A DNA stretch of 64,000 bases from UBA10438 sp044238605. GTDB taxonomy: Bacteria; Bacteroidota; Ignavibacteria; Kapaibacteriales; Kapaibacteriaceae. The position numbers and the translations under genes are program-made. Below, piece after piece: positions 1-7,957 of the stretch (within the stretch, counting starts at the first letter, position 1; each line of letters opens with the position of its first letter). The stretch lies in contig JBIICY010000006.1 of the NCBI GenBank assembly GCA_044238605.1, positions 62,001-126,000 of the forward strand. Reading direction: 5' to 3'. The notes beneath the pieces were generated by a model. The model saw only the letters and a program-made list of their open reading frames with translations. It was not told the DNA's origin and ran no database searches.

Positions 1-2
1 TA

Positions 3-1331
3 ACGGAGCGAGAGATACTTCGTAGAGTAACGCAGTTGATACACGATGCAGGATATGCGTTTGGATACGTTCGTTTCGAAGTAGGCTCTTCCGCTGCCAG
101 CAGAAGCATCATGATCGACAAGGGGCTGATGCAGCAGCGCACATTTCTACTTTCCGGAGGAAGCTCGTCTGTTACCCTCGCCCGTGAATCGGCATTCCCA
201 GACAGTTCGAATTTTAGCGTTGATCGATTATCGCGAGCATGGCAAAATCTCCATGCTGCTGATGCACTGGCAGAATCTGACATCACTATATCACAGTTAG
301 AATCTGGTGGTAACTCTGTTGACGTTACAGCTGTTGGAAATGGGAATCAGGCCCTGCGCCTTGGTGCCTGTGTTGATAATGAGCGCTACACCCAGGGCAG
401 CATCGAGATTGCTCACAGCAACCTTTTTGTAACTGGCCTTACGTTGTCTGCTCGTGGTGTGTTGAGCGAACGAATCGGTTCGTTGAATGCAGGCTTTGAC
501 ATCCCCCGTATTGCGGGGTCATTATGGACGGCCTCAATCCGCGGGTATACGAGTTTCCGGAACGTATGGGCATATACAAACCGTCCAGGCAGACCAGGCA
601 CGCAGCGCATAGCGGAGTATTCTGAAGACCGCAATGGATTGCGTTTCAGTGCTGGGAGACAGTTAGAACGCAATGGTCTTGTCTCAGCAGAGCTTCGATA
701 TGAAAATCAACGATACCGCACACTGACAGACACATTCAAGGTTGCGTTCAAGCCCCTTGCAACGATTCGTGGTGCTGCTCGTTGGGACGATCGCGACAAC
801 CTCTCGTTTCCAACTTCGGGTCGTACGATAGACCTTTCGGCAGAATCATCAGTTCTATCGTTGTCTAACGGGCTAAGTTTTACAAAGCTTACAGCGAGTG
901 CTCAGTCGGTATTCGATATTGGCTGGTGCACCGTTGTTCCCTCTGTGCTTATTGGAGCAGCAGATAAAACACTGCCGTCTGCAGAGCTCTTTTCTATTGG
1001 CGGACAGGACATGTTCTTTGGTATGCGCGAAGACCAGCAGCGTGGACGTCAGATTGCTGTTGGTAACCTTGAAGTGCGCACACAGCTGCCATTCGACATC
1101 TTTTTCGACACCTATCTATCTGTGCGATACGACATAGGTGCAGTATGGGAAGTACCCGAGTATATCCGGATCGCAGATATGAATCATGGTCTCGGACTAA
1201 CACTTAGTGTTGACACGCCTATCGGACCAGCAAAGCTCTCTGCAGGACGTGCTTTCGCCTTCCAGGAAAAGCCATACAAACTGCTTCTTGGGTCGCCCCT
1301 TGCATACTTTTCCATCGGTGTACGTCTATAA
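3..1331 (+). CDS. Omp85/BamA-superfamily outer membrane protein, 3' part
   Basis: C-terminal part of an outer-membrane beta-barrel protein of the Omp85 (surface antigen D15) superfamily. The reading frame is open to the left edge of the window, so the true start and any N-terminal domain are missing. The first residues resemble the end of a POTRA repeat (an LIHDAGYAFGYVRFEV-like stretch). The rest alternates short amphipathic strands, including a WDDRDNLSFPTSG segment and, near the C-terminus, the GGQDMFFGMREDQQRG signature typical of the last barrel strands. In FCB bacteria such barrels are often fused to an N-terminal patatin phospholipase; that cannot be judged here. A J-domain gene follows after 8 bp. 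Family call is solid, precise subfamily is not. Confidence 0.8.
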   Translation, partial: TEREILRRVTQLIHDAGYAFGYVRFEVGSSAASRSIMIDKGLMQQRTFLLSGGSSSVTLARESAFPDSSNFSVDRLSRAWQNLHAADALAESDITISQLESGGNSVDVTAVGNGNQALRLGACVDNERYTQGSIEIAHSNLFVTGLTLSARGVLSERIGSLNAGFDIPRIAGSLWTASIRGYTSFRNVWAYTNRPGRPGTQRIAEYSEDRNGLRFSAGRQLERNGLVSAELRYENQRYRTLTDTFKVAFKPLATIRGAARWDDRDNLSFPTSGRTIDLSAESSVLSLSNGLSFTKLTASAQSVFDIGWCTVVPSVLIGAADKTLPSAELFSIGGQDMFFGMREDQQRGRQIAVGNLEVRTQLPFDIFFDTYLSVRYDIGAVWEVPEYIRIADMNHGLGLTLSVDTPIGPAKLSAGRAFAFQEKPYKLLLGSPLAYFSIGVRL

Positions 1332-1339
1332 CGCCTACT

Positions 1340-1768
1340 ATGGGACAACTCTTTAACAGACTTCGCGATTTTGCCCGTTCGCAGATGCGTGCGTCAGACG
1401 CTGAACTTCGTTGGGCCGAGCGCACGATTGGTAATGATGATGATGAGCTTCGGCGTATCATCGATGAACTGCACAACGAGCACACACAGAATAGCCACTC
1501 GGAGAAGAACACTCAAAACAGGGAGTCAACGAAGCAGAAGACATCCCCACAGCTGCCGAAGGAGATCGTCCAAGCCCACATGGTGCTGAACGTACCGGTT
1601 GGAGCTACGGTGGATGACATCAAAAAAGCCTACCGGACGCTCATTGCTACGTGGCATCCTGATAGATTTGCATCTGCTACGGCAAAAGAGCAGCAGCAGG
1701 CACATGCACGAGCTCATGAGATCAATTCTGCCTACGTTGCTCTTCGAAATCACTACGACTTTCGATAA
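1340..1768 (+). CDS. Small J-domain (DnaJ-like) protein
   Basis: 142-residue protein with a C-terminal J-domain. The first ~75 residues are charged, polar and coil-like (rich in Glu, Asn, Thr, Ser). From about residue 77 to the end the J-domain is readable, with helix II (DDIKKAYRTLIATWHPDRF) carrying the HPD tripeptide that stimulates the ATPase of DnaK-type Hsp70s. No Gly/Phe region or zinc finger, so this is a minimal class III J-protein that probably targets DnaK to a specific client rather than a general DnaJ. ATG start 8 bp after the upstream barrel gene, and the next gene starts 6 bp downstream, so the three are likely co-transcribed. Confidence 0.8.
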   Translation: MGQLFNRLRDFARSQMRASDAELRWAERTIGNDDDELRRIIDELHNEHTQNSHSEKNTQNRESTKQKTSPQLPKEIVQAHMVLNVPVGATVDDIKKAYRTLIATWHPDRFASATAKEQQQAHARAHEINSAYVALRNHYDFR

Positions 1769-1774
1769 TGGGCT

Positions 1775-2842
1775 ATGGAAAAGACACTCTTTCAAAAAAT
1801 CATCGATCGCGAAATCCCCGCAACAATCGAGTACGAGGATGACCACGTCATTGCGATTCGCGACATAGCCCCTTCGGCACCGGTGCATCTGCTCATCATT
1901 CCGAAAACTGTGATTACATCTATCGACGCACTGCGCGATCTAGATGCGGAACTTGTTGGCAGGGTGTTTGCCGTGGCTCGAGACCTTGCCCGCAGATTCG
2001 GCATTTCACAAAACGGGTATCGCATCGTTACAAACTGCAATGAAGATGGCGGTCAAACTGTTTTTCATCTGCACTTCCATTTGCTAGGGGGCGAACCCCT
2101 CGGTCGAATGAACAGCAGTGCTAGCTCACATGTGCCAGTTGCCAACGCCGCAGCTGCACCTGTAAGTCAACCACGCGTTCAACCACGCATGCTGAGAGAT
2201 ATTGCCCTGTTCATGCTCATTTCAATAGGACTGGCTGTTGGATTCAATGCAATGAATCCAAAGGCTATCGCGTGGATCAAGCCACAGTTTGAACGTCAGA
2301 CAGCCACACAAACAGACATCGACAAGTATCTCCAAACAGCGCCTCCAGTGCCGCAGCGCGAGATTATCCAGCAGGCACCTACTGCTGGGACTCCTGCAGA
2401 GAACACTCTTGCAGCATCTTCAGCAGAAGTACCTTCACAAGCTCCTGCATCCAAGCCCGCTGCTTCTCAACCATTACCTACAGCTGTAAAGACTGCTGAA
2501 CCCGCATTCTCGCCAGAGCCGGGAGTTATACGAGAGATCACTTACGATATGTTCGTGCGGCTGCTTGAAGGAACAAAGCAATATCTCATCGACGCTCGGG
2601 GGGCAGATAAGTTTGCGCAAGGCCACATCAACGGAGCTGTAAACTTTTACGGCGGCGAAGTGCAGTCTCGCATACCCGACTTGCTAAGCAGCGTTCCACG
2701 CGACCGTGTTGTGTTGATCTATTGCGACGGTGGAGAGTGTGAGCTTTCTCACCACGTAGCTGATGTTCTTAAGCAGTTTGGGTACGGACCGATTTTTATC
2801 TACACTGGCGGCTGGGCCGAGTGGACATCAAAACGTAAATAA
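1775..2842 (+). CDS. HIT-domain protein fused to a membrane-anchored rhodanese domain
   Basis: 355-residue, three-part protein. Residues 1-112 form a complete HinT-like HIT domain (nucleoside-phosphoramidase/AMP-lysine hydrolase family) with the His triad at H98, H100 and H102. Residues ~143-160 are one hydrophobic, probably membrane-spanning helix. A Pro/Ala/Thr-rich linker follows, then a rhodanese (sulfurtransferase) domain from ~255 to the end with the active-site loop starting at C317 (IYCDGGECELS). HIT proteins normally end just after the His triad, so this is an unusual fusion. The MLRDIALFML stretch at residue 139 could once have been the start of a separate membrane-rhodanese gene. 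No frameshift or stop is visible. HIT would be cytoplasmic; the rhodanese side depends on topology. Confidence 0.8.
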   Translation: MEKTLFQKIIDREIPATIEYEDDHVIAIRDIAPSAPVHLLIIPKTVITSIDALRDLDAELVGRVFAVARDLARRFGISQNGYRIVTNCNEDGGQTVFHLHFHLLGGEPLGRMNSSASSHVPVANAAAAPVSQPRVQPRMLRDIALFMLISIGLAVGFNAMNPKAIAWIKPQFERQTATQTDIDKYLQTAPPVPQREIIQQAPTAGTPAENTLAASSAEVPSQAPASKPAASQPLPTAVKTAEPAFSPEPGVIREITYDMFVRLLEGTKQYLIDARGADKFAQGHINGAVNFYGGEVQSRIPDLLSSVPRDRVVLIYCDGGECELSHHVADVLKQFGYGPIFIYTGGWAEWTSKRK

Positions 2843-2846
2843 CTGT

Positions 2847-4088
2847 ATGATCCAAGCATCCCGTCAGCTACTTCGTCAGCTTGCCGTCCGTTTTGGCCTT
2901 ATCGGCGAATCGCCGGCAATGGTGCAGGCGATGACGCGCCTGTTGCAGGTTGCCCCAACTGATCTCACCGTAATGATCACGGGTGAAACAGGAACGGGTA
3001 AAGAGGTCTTTGCACACGCAGTGCACGATCTGAGCACCCGCAAGAAGGGTCCGTTTGTAAGCGTCAACTGTGGTGCCATTCCCGAGACACTTCTCGAGAG
3101 CGAGCTGTTCGGTGCCGAAAAAGGGGCCTTCACGGGTTCGGTAGAACAGCGCAAGGGGTTCTTTGAAACAGCCCACCGCGGAACGATCTTTCTTGATGAA
3201 ATCGGCGAGATGCCTATCGGAACACAGGTAAAGCTTCTCCGCATCCTTGAAAGTGGCGAATACTCGAGACTAGGTTCGTCGGACGTTCTCAAAGTTGACG
3301 TGCGTATTGTAGCAGCTACCAATCGCGACCTTGCGTATGAGGTGCGCCAAGGCCGCTTCCGTCAGGATCTCTACTTCCGCTTAAACAGTGTAAACATCCA
3401 CCTGCCCCCTCTTCGTCAGCATATAGACGATATTGAGCCGCTGGTAGAGCATTTTGCAAAACGTGTTGCCGACAAGAACATCCATGAGTACCACGGCATA
3501 GACAAGGATGCCCTCTCAATCCTTGAACAGCAGTCGTGGCCCGGCAACGTGCGTGAGTTGCGCAACATCATCGAAACAATGGTAACGCTTGAGCAAGGGG
3601 CGCGCATTACTGCCGATCTGGTTCGACGGTATCTCCCCGCGAGAGAACAGGAACAACCCGACCCATCATTCTCTAATGCCCTTGTGCGTATACCCGGCAG
3701 TAGTGGACCACAGAATGAACTCGATACACAGATGTTGTACCGCGCTCTCTTACAGCTTTCCACAGACGTCGCGGAAGTAAAATCTGTCCTACGCCACCTG
3801 CTAAGCATGTCCGTAGATGTTCACCATGATGCTCCGGCTGCATCCCATATGCCCGCTCCGCATCATGCGTCCTCCAACACAGACGTCGTAGCCATTCACC
3901 CTCTCCACCCTGTTGGTACAACAATCTCCGACGCCAGCGACGACGAGTTAAATCTTGCCTCTATCGAACGCAGGGCTATCGAAACAGCTCTACGTCGCAC
4001 GCAGGGTAACCGACGAGAATCAGCCCGCATGCTCGGCATCAGCGAACGCACGCTGTATCGTAAGATCGATGAGTATGGGTTGCAGTAG
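2847..4088 (+). CDS. Sigma-54-dependent transcriptional activator without receiver domain
   Basis: 413-residue AAA+ enhancer-binding protein that remodels sigma-54 RNA polymerase. Only ~18 residues precede the AAA+ domain, so the usual receiver/PAS/GAF sensor is absent. Walker A GETGTGKE is at residues 46-53, the sigma-54 contact loop is GAFTGS at 93-98 (last position Ser instead of the common Ala), and the Walker B IFLDEIGEM stretch follows. After the AAA+ lid comes a ~120-residue low-complexity, His/Ala/Pro-rich linker. The C-terminus is a Fis-type helix-turn-helix (ESARMLGISERTLYRKIDEY). I chose the ATG 4 bp after the previous stop; longer starts would run into the upstream gene. PspF is also sensorless, but this C-terminus is longer. 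Confidence 0.85.
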   Translation: MIQASRQLLRQLAVRFGLIGESPAMVQAMTRLLQVAPTDLTVMITGETGTGKEVFAHAVHDLSTRKKGPFVSVNCGAIPETLLESELFGAEKGAFTGSVEQRKGFFETAHRGTIFLDEIGEMPIGTQVKLLRILESGEYSRLGSSDVLKVDVRIVAATNRDLAYEVRQGRFRQDLYFRLNSVNIHLPPLRQHIDDIEPLVEHFAKRVADKNIHEYHGIDKDALSILEQQSWPGNVRELRNIIETMVTLEQGARITADLVRRYLPAREQEQPDPSFSNALVRIPGSSGPQNELDTQMLYRALLQLSTDVAEVKSVLRHLLSMSVDVHHDAPAASHMPAPHHASSNTDVVAIHPLHPVGTTISDASDDELNLASIERRAIETALRRTQGNRRESARMLGISERTLYRKIDEYGLQ

Positions 4089-4093
4089 GAGGG

Positions 4094-4245
4094 ACTAGGT
4101 ACTGGGTACTGATTACTGGGTACTGGGTACTGATTACTGGGTACTGGGTACTGATTACTGATTACTGGGTACGATGATCTTGGTAATCCGTAATCCGTAA
4201 TCCGTAATCCGTACTTCGTACTTTGTAATTAGTACTTGGTCATTG
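4094..4245. repeat. Heptanucleotide tandem repeats, two tracts in inverted relation
   Basis: Between convergent genes lie two runs of 7-bp units. From 4099 about ten units alternate GTACTGG, GTACTGA and TTACTGG. From 4183 about nine units start as four perfect GTAATCC copies and decay to GTACTTC, GTACTTT, GTAATTA and GTACTTG. The reverse complement of the second tract reads (GGATTAC)n, which resembles the first tract, so together they could fold into a long imperfect hairpin. The second tract runs over the stop codon of the minus-strand gene at 4229. May act as a bidirectional terminator; its origin is unknown. Confidence 0.85.
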
Positions 4246-4990
4246 GCTTCACAATCATCGGTTTTGCCGGTGCGGCATCTCCATCGAACGGGGCTACGTT
4301 GAACACCACGAGGTAGCGTCCGTCTGGGGTGGAGTTTGGAATGTAGACGAGTTCTGTGATCGTACAGTCGAGGCGAGGGTTATCAGGCCATTGCCAGAAG
4401 CGATGATGGGCAACAAGAGCCCCTTGATCCTCTTCTCGGTCAACAGATGGCATATCGACCATCAGATGGCGGATACCGTGCTCAACGATCAGGTTCATCG
4501 CATCGATGTGGAGATAAGGAGGATTGTTGCCTGACCACATCTGTTCTCGCTTTGCGCTGTCGTTCGGCAAAGTGCGGATGATCAATGTTGTTACATCGTA
4601 ATTCTTCCACGCATGCAGAAGATCGTCGGCAGTAACAACGGCATCTTCACCAATATGAGAAGGTGTTACCGTTACGAGCTCTGCTTCATCAACAAGGTTG
4701 GTCATCAACTCTGTTACATTGTACCCGATACCGGCAATGTGTCCAACGCACTCAGTGTGCGTGCCGTTTCCATGCGGAGCAACGGTGATTACCTCGCAGC
4801 GTACAGGCCCACCTTGTTCGATGCTGCCAACAAACTCTCCTGCGCGGAACGGCACGAACGACGCAGGCGGTAAATAGAATGCATTCGGTGCGTGCACGGG
4901 GTTTACATGCAGTGAAATGTCTATTGCCGTTGAAAGGTCGTACCTGCGGTTGCCAACGGATACTACAAATTGCGGTTCGGTTGCTGCCAT
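4229..4990 (-). CDS. Cyclase family protein (kynurenine-formamidase-like hydrolase)
   Basis: 253-residue metal-dependent hydrolase of the cyclase (Pfam Cyclase) family, which includes bacterial KynB arylformamidase. The metal-binding motif is readable as HGNGTHTE (residues 73-80) with a further His at 84. The C-terminal half contains a DMPSVDREED segment typical of the family. The frame is open far upstream, but sequence before MAATEPQF looks non-coding, so I set the start at 4990; 5014 is an alternative. No tryptophan-pathway gene is nearby, so the substrate is uncertain. Divergent from ssb with ~156 bp between. The last codons overlap a heptamer repeat tract, which supplies the stop. Confidence 0.75.
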   Translation of the reverse strand: MAATEPQFVVSVGNRRYDLSTAIDISLHVNPVHAPNAFYLPPASFVPFRAGEFVGSIEQGGPVRCEVITVAPHGNGTHTECVGHIAGIGYNVTELMTNLVDEAELVTVTPSHIGEDAVVTADDLLHAWKNYDVTTLIIRTLPNDSAKREQMWSGNNPPYLHIDAMNLIVEHGIRHLMVDMPSVDREEDQGALVAHHRFWQWPDNPRLDCTITELVYIPNSTPDGRYLVVFNVAPFDGDAAPAKPMIVKPMTKY

Positions 4991-5146
4991 GCACAAAGTT
5001 CCCAGCTGGGGCATCGGTTTCCAAACGATGTCACGTTTTGCAGGAAAATCGGCACATAGGCATACAGGCCGGTGTATTGCTTGGTATATTCGAGCCAATC
5101 GTACTACCGGACAAATCGTCCACAGGTTTATGTAGTGAGGTGATGA

Positions 5147-5560
5147 ATGTCTCGTACACTGAATAAGGTTATGCTCATCGGCAACGTTGGCAAGGACCCG
5201 GAGGTACACTTTACGCCGAGCGGCGTCAAGGTTGCTCAACTGCGACTGGCAACATCGGAAACATGGAAAGACAAAGATGGCGCAGTGCAGGAACACACAG
5301 ACTGGCACACAATCATAGCATGGAGGGGGCTCGCAGATGTTGTAGAGCGTCTCGTGCGCCGCGGAAGCCGGCTCTATGTCGAGGGCAAGATCCAGTCACG
5401 GTCGTTTGATGATCGCGATGGCAATAAGAAGTACGTAACAGAGATCATTGCAGATAGCCTTTTGGTACTCGATGCTAAACGTCAGGATCAACCAGCCAAC
5501 ACGAATGAGACTGAACAGTCGTTACATACGTCTTCTGGCACTGACGTAATCCCATTCTGA
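5147..5560 (+). CDS. ssb: Single-stranded DNA-binding protein
   Basis: 137-residue SSB that coats single-stranded DNA in replication and repair. The N-terminal ~105 residues form the OB fold (SRTLNKVMLIGNVGKDPEV start, TDWHTIIAWRGLADVV, RSRSFDDRDGNKKY region). A short flexible tail ends in DVIPF, matching the conserved C-terminal tip that recruits partner proteins, although with fewer acidic residues than in E. coli. A GAGGTG ribosome-binding site lies just before the ATG. Divergently transcribed from the cyclase gene and followed by an MCE gene 19 bp later. Length is shorter than the usual 150-180 because the linker is reduced. Confidence 0.95.
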   Translation: MSRTLNKVMLIGNVGKDPEVHFTPSGVKVAQLRLATSETWKDKDGAVQEHTDWHTIIAWRGLADVVERLVRRGSRLYVEGKIQSRSFDDRDGNKKYVTEIIADSLLVLDAKRQDQPANTNETEQSLHTSSGTDVIPF

Positions 5561-5579
5561 TTTTTTTGGAGTCGATCGC

Positions 5580-6524
5580 TTGGACGTTTCACGGAAGACT
5601 GAGATTCGAGTCGGTATTGTAAGTATCTCGGCAATCTTGCTGCTGCTTATCGGCATTATGCTGGGTAAAGGAATTAGTTGGTCTTCAAATCAGCATGAGG
5701 TTCGTTTTCGACTGGCTTCGTCCGGCGGACTTGAGCCGGGCAGCCCCATCGTTGTACATGGCGTAAAACGCGGACAGGTTGTAAGCGTCACGAATCACAA
5801 CGGCGGTGTTCTTGTTGTTGGACAGTTGGATGATATCTCTGATCTGCACAGCGATGCTTCGGCAGTCGTATCGATCCTCGAGATCACCGGTGGAAAAAAG
5901 ATCGAGGTTGCTCCAGGTTTCCAGACCTCGGCTTTTGATCCCAACAAAGATATTCCTGGTGTAGTCGCCGCAGACATAGGTAGTCTCGTTACCTCCCTCG
6001 GAGACGTAAGTGATAATGCCATAGCCCTGGTGAAGAGATTAGATACGCTTAGTGCCGCACTCGCAGATCTGGCCAGAGACGGAACGTTTATCAACAATGT
6101 AAAGACCCTTGCCTCCGACGGGGCAATGCTGGTAACCGATGCACGCATGTGGATGCAGGCAAACAAGTCGGATCTTACGGCTATGGTGAAGGACCTTCGG
6201 CAGATTTCATCGACTCTTCGCAAAACACTCGATAAGAACGAGCCAAAGATTTCCGAACTGATCGATCATCTGGAAAAGACACTCTCAACGTTTGACAAGA
6301 CACTGACAAAGGCAGACGCTGCCTTTATCTCAGTAGATAGTCTCGTTGTAGAAGTAAACACCGTGATAACTGAAGTGAAAGCGAACAAGGGACTGCTCAA
6401 TCGCATCATCTATGATGAAGGTCTCTCTTCCCAGCTTGATTCATCACTGGCCGTACTTAAGAGCATCCTTCAACAATTCCAGCGCGACGGCGTCAACGTC
6501 AATGTTGGTCTTGGACACAAATAA
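5580..6524 (+). CDS. MCE (MlaD-like) membrane-anchored lipid-transport protein
   Basis: 314-residue protein with one N-terminal transmembrane helix (residues ~11-30, IVSISAILLLLIGIMLG) followed by an MCE domain (GGLEPGSPIVVHGVKRGQVVSV, ~40-120), then a long predicted alpha-helical region with repeated Leu/Asp heptads. MCE proteins form periplasmic hexamers that bind phospholipids for ABC-type inter-membrane transport (Mla, Pqi, Yeb systems). The start is a TTG at 5580; no ATG precedes the transmembrane helix in frame. No permease or ATPase partner is next to it, so it is an orphan here. It lies 15 bp before the VWA/OmpA lipoprotein gene and is likely co-transcribed with it. Confidence 0.85.
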   Translation: MDVSRKTEIRVGIVSISAILLLLIGIMLGKGISWSSNQHEVRFRLASSGGLEPGSPIVVHGVKRGQVVSVTNHNGGVLVVGQLDDISDLHSDASAVVSILEITGGKKIEVAPGFQTSAFDPNKDIPGVVAADIGSLVTSLGDVSDNAIALVKRLDTLSAALADLARDGTFINNVKTLASDGAMLVTDARMWMQANKSDLTAMVKDLRQISSTLRKTLDKNEPKISELIDHLEKTLSTFDKTLTKADAAFISVDSLVVEVNTVITEVKANKGLLNRIIYDEGLSSQLDSSLAVLKSILQQFQRDGVNVNVGLGHK

Positions 6525-6539
6525 CAGGCCCCTTTCCGA

Positions 6540-7949
6540 ATGAAGCTGTGGCAGCTCTTGTTGCTTACGCTGCTCTTAGCAGCGTGTTCGTCGACGCGTC
6601 GCATAGATCAGTCTTTTGATCTGCGTGATGACTCCGAGAAGTCCGTCGAATTTCGCGCAACGTCCACAAAGCATATTGATTCGGTTAATCTTGCAGCACT
6701 TCGTACAGACGTCTGGAAGTTGGAACATTATGCCTACCCCGACTCTATCCGGTTGTTCGTGCGCGTTCTCGACACCACAGGCTTTGTCGTTACACACATG
6801 GCAGAACCCTATAAGTCTGCCAGTGCTCCCGACTACTTCCCTCGTTTGATGGAACGTCTTGGCGAGCGGCGTCGCGTTCGCGATTCAGCCGTCCGCAACT
6901 TCCGCGTCCGAGAGATCGGCGAGCTAGATTCCATTCCAGCCAACATCGCGTTAGCTATCGATTGCTCGGGTTCGATGAAGGGGGCTAAACCAACGCTAGA
7001 TCTCGGGACGGAATTGTTCATCGGGATGAAGCGGAAGTGCGATAACATCTCGCTTGTGGGGTACCATAAGGTTATCACAGAAGTGTTTCCCCTCTCGGGA
7101 GATACCACGGCAATGCTGCGTGAGTTCAGATCGTTTAAGAAGAGATCACAGGGGCTCTTTACGGCCACGTTCGACGGTATCATGAAGTCTCTTCAGACAC
7201 TCAAAGACGTGCCGCTGGATCAACCTAAGGTTTGCGTGGTGTTTGCCGATGGCGATGAGAATACGTCCAGTGTGCGTCTGAGCGACGTGTACGAGTATGC
7301 TACTCGGCACAACATCTCGATCTACTGCGTCGGCTTTGGCTATGCAAATGATCAGGCTCTGCAGGATTTGTCGCTCTACACGGGCGGCAAGTACTACCGC
7401 GCATACACCAAGGCAGATCTGCTTGCCATATTCCTCGACATCTATAACAGTCTTCGCAACTACTATCTCGTGTCCTACGTGCCCCCTCGATATGAGGGAA
7501 TTCACAATATCTATCTAACGGTTGATGTACCTGGACGCGACACCATGGTTGCCCGCGGAACGTATGACAAGACTCCGCTGAACCCGCTTGCCGACACGAA
7601 CGAGTTTTCAAAACGCATTCTCTTTGCATACGACGAAAGCATCATCGATACGTCATCGTACATCATCATTGATGAACTGGCAGATGCATTGCTGCGCTTT
7701 GATCGGGTTGTTCTCGAAATTCAGGGGCACGCTTCACGAAGCGGTCCAGACGATAACCGCGTAGACTACAACATGACCCTTTCCCAGAGGCGTGCAGAGT
7801 CAGTTAAGCAGGCACTCGTTGATCGAGGCGTGCAGGCATTTCGACTCAAGACACGGGGCTTTGGTTTTTCGATGCCCGTTGTACCGAATGACTCCGAAAC
7901 AAACCGGGCACTCAACAGGCGCACGGTGTTTCGGATCCTGCGTCAGTAA
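6540..7949 (+). CDS. Lipoprotein with von Willebrand factor A and OmpA-like domains
   Basis: 469-residue lipoprotein. The signal peptide ends in a lipobox (LLLAAC, Cys at residue 16). A VWA domain starts at ~135 (IALAIDCSGSMKG) with the DxSGS MIDAS motif that binds a metal ion and protein ligands. The C-terminal ~120 residues are an OmpA/MotB-type peptidoglycan-binding domain (EIQGHASRSG, LSQRRAESVKQALVDRGV, NRALNRRTVFRI). The combination suggests a lipid-anchored protein that holds an adhesion or scaffold domain to the cell wall. It follows the MCE gene and converges with the FAD oxidoreductase, whose stop is only 8 bp away. Confidence 0.88.
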   Translation: MKLWQLLLLTLLLAACSSTRRIDQSFDLRDDSEKSVEFRATSTKHIDSVNLAALRTDVWKLEHYAYPDSIRLFVRVLDTTGFVVTHMAEPYKSASAPDYFPRLMERLGERRRVRDSAVRNFRVREIGELDSIPANIALAIDCSGSMKGAKPTLDLGTELFIGMKRKCDNISLVGYHKVITEVFPLSGDTTAMLREFRSFKKRSQGLFTATFDGIMKSLQTLKDVPLDQPKVCVVFADGDENTSSVRLSDVYEYATRHNISIYCVGFGYANDQALQDLSLYTGGKYYRAYTKADLLAIFLDIYNSLRNYYLVSYVPPRYEGIHNIYLTVDVPGRDTMVARGTYDKTPLNPLADTNEFSKRILFAYDESIIDTSSYIIIDELADALLRFDRVVLEIQGHASRSGPDDNRVDYNMTLSQRRAESVKQALVDRGVQAFRLKTRGFGFSMPVVPNDSETNRALNRRTVFRILRQ

Positions 7950-7957
7950 CAGATCTG

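Noticed and set aside
4094..4245. CRISPR-like repetitive array
   Set aside because: Units are 7 bp with no spacers and no cas genes nearby.
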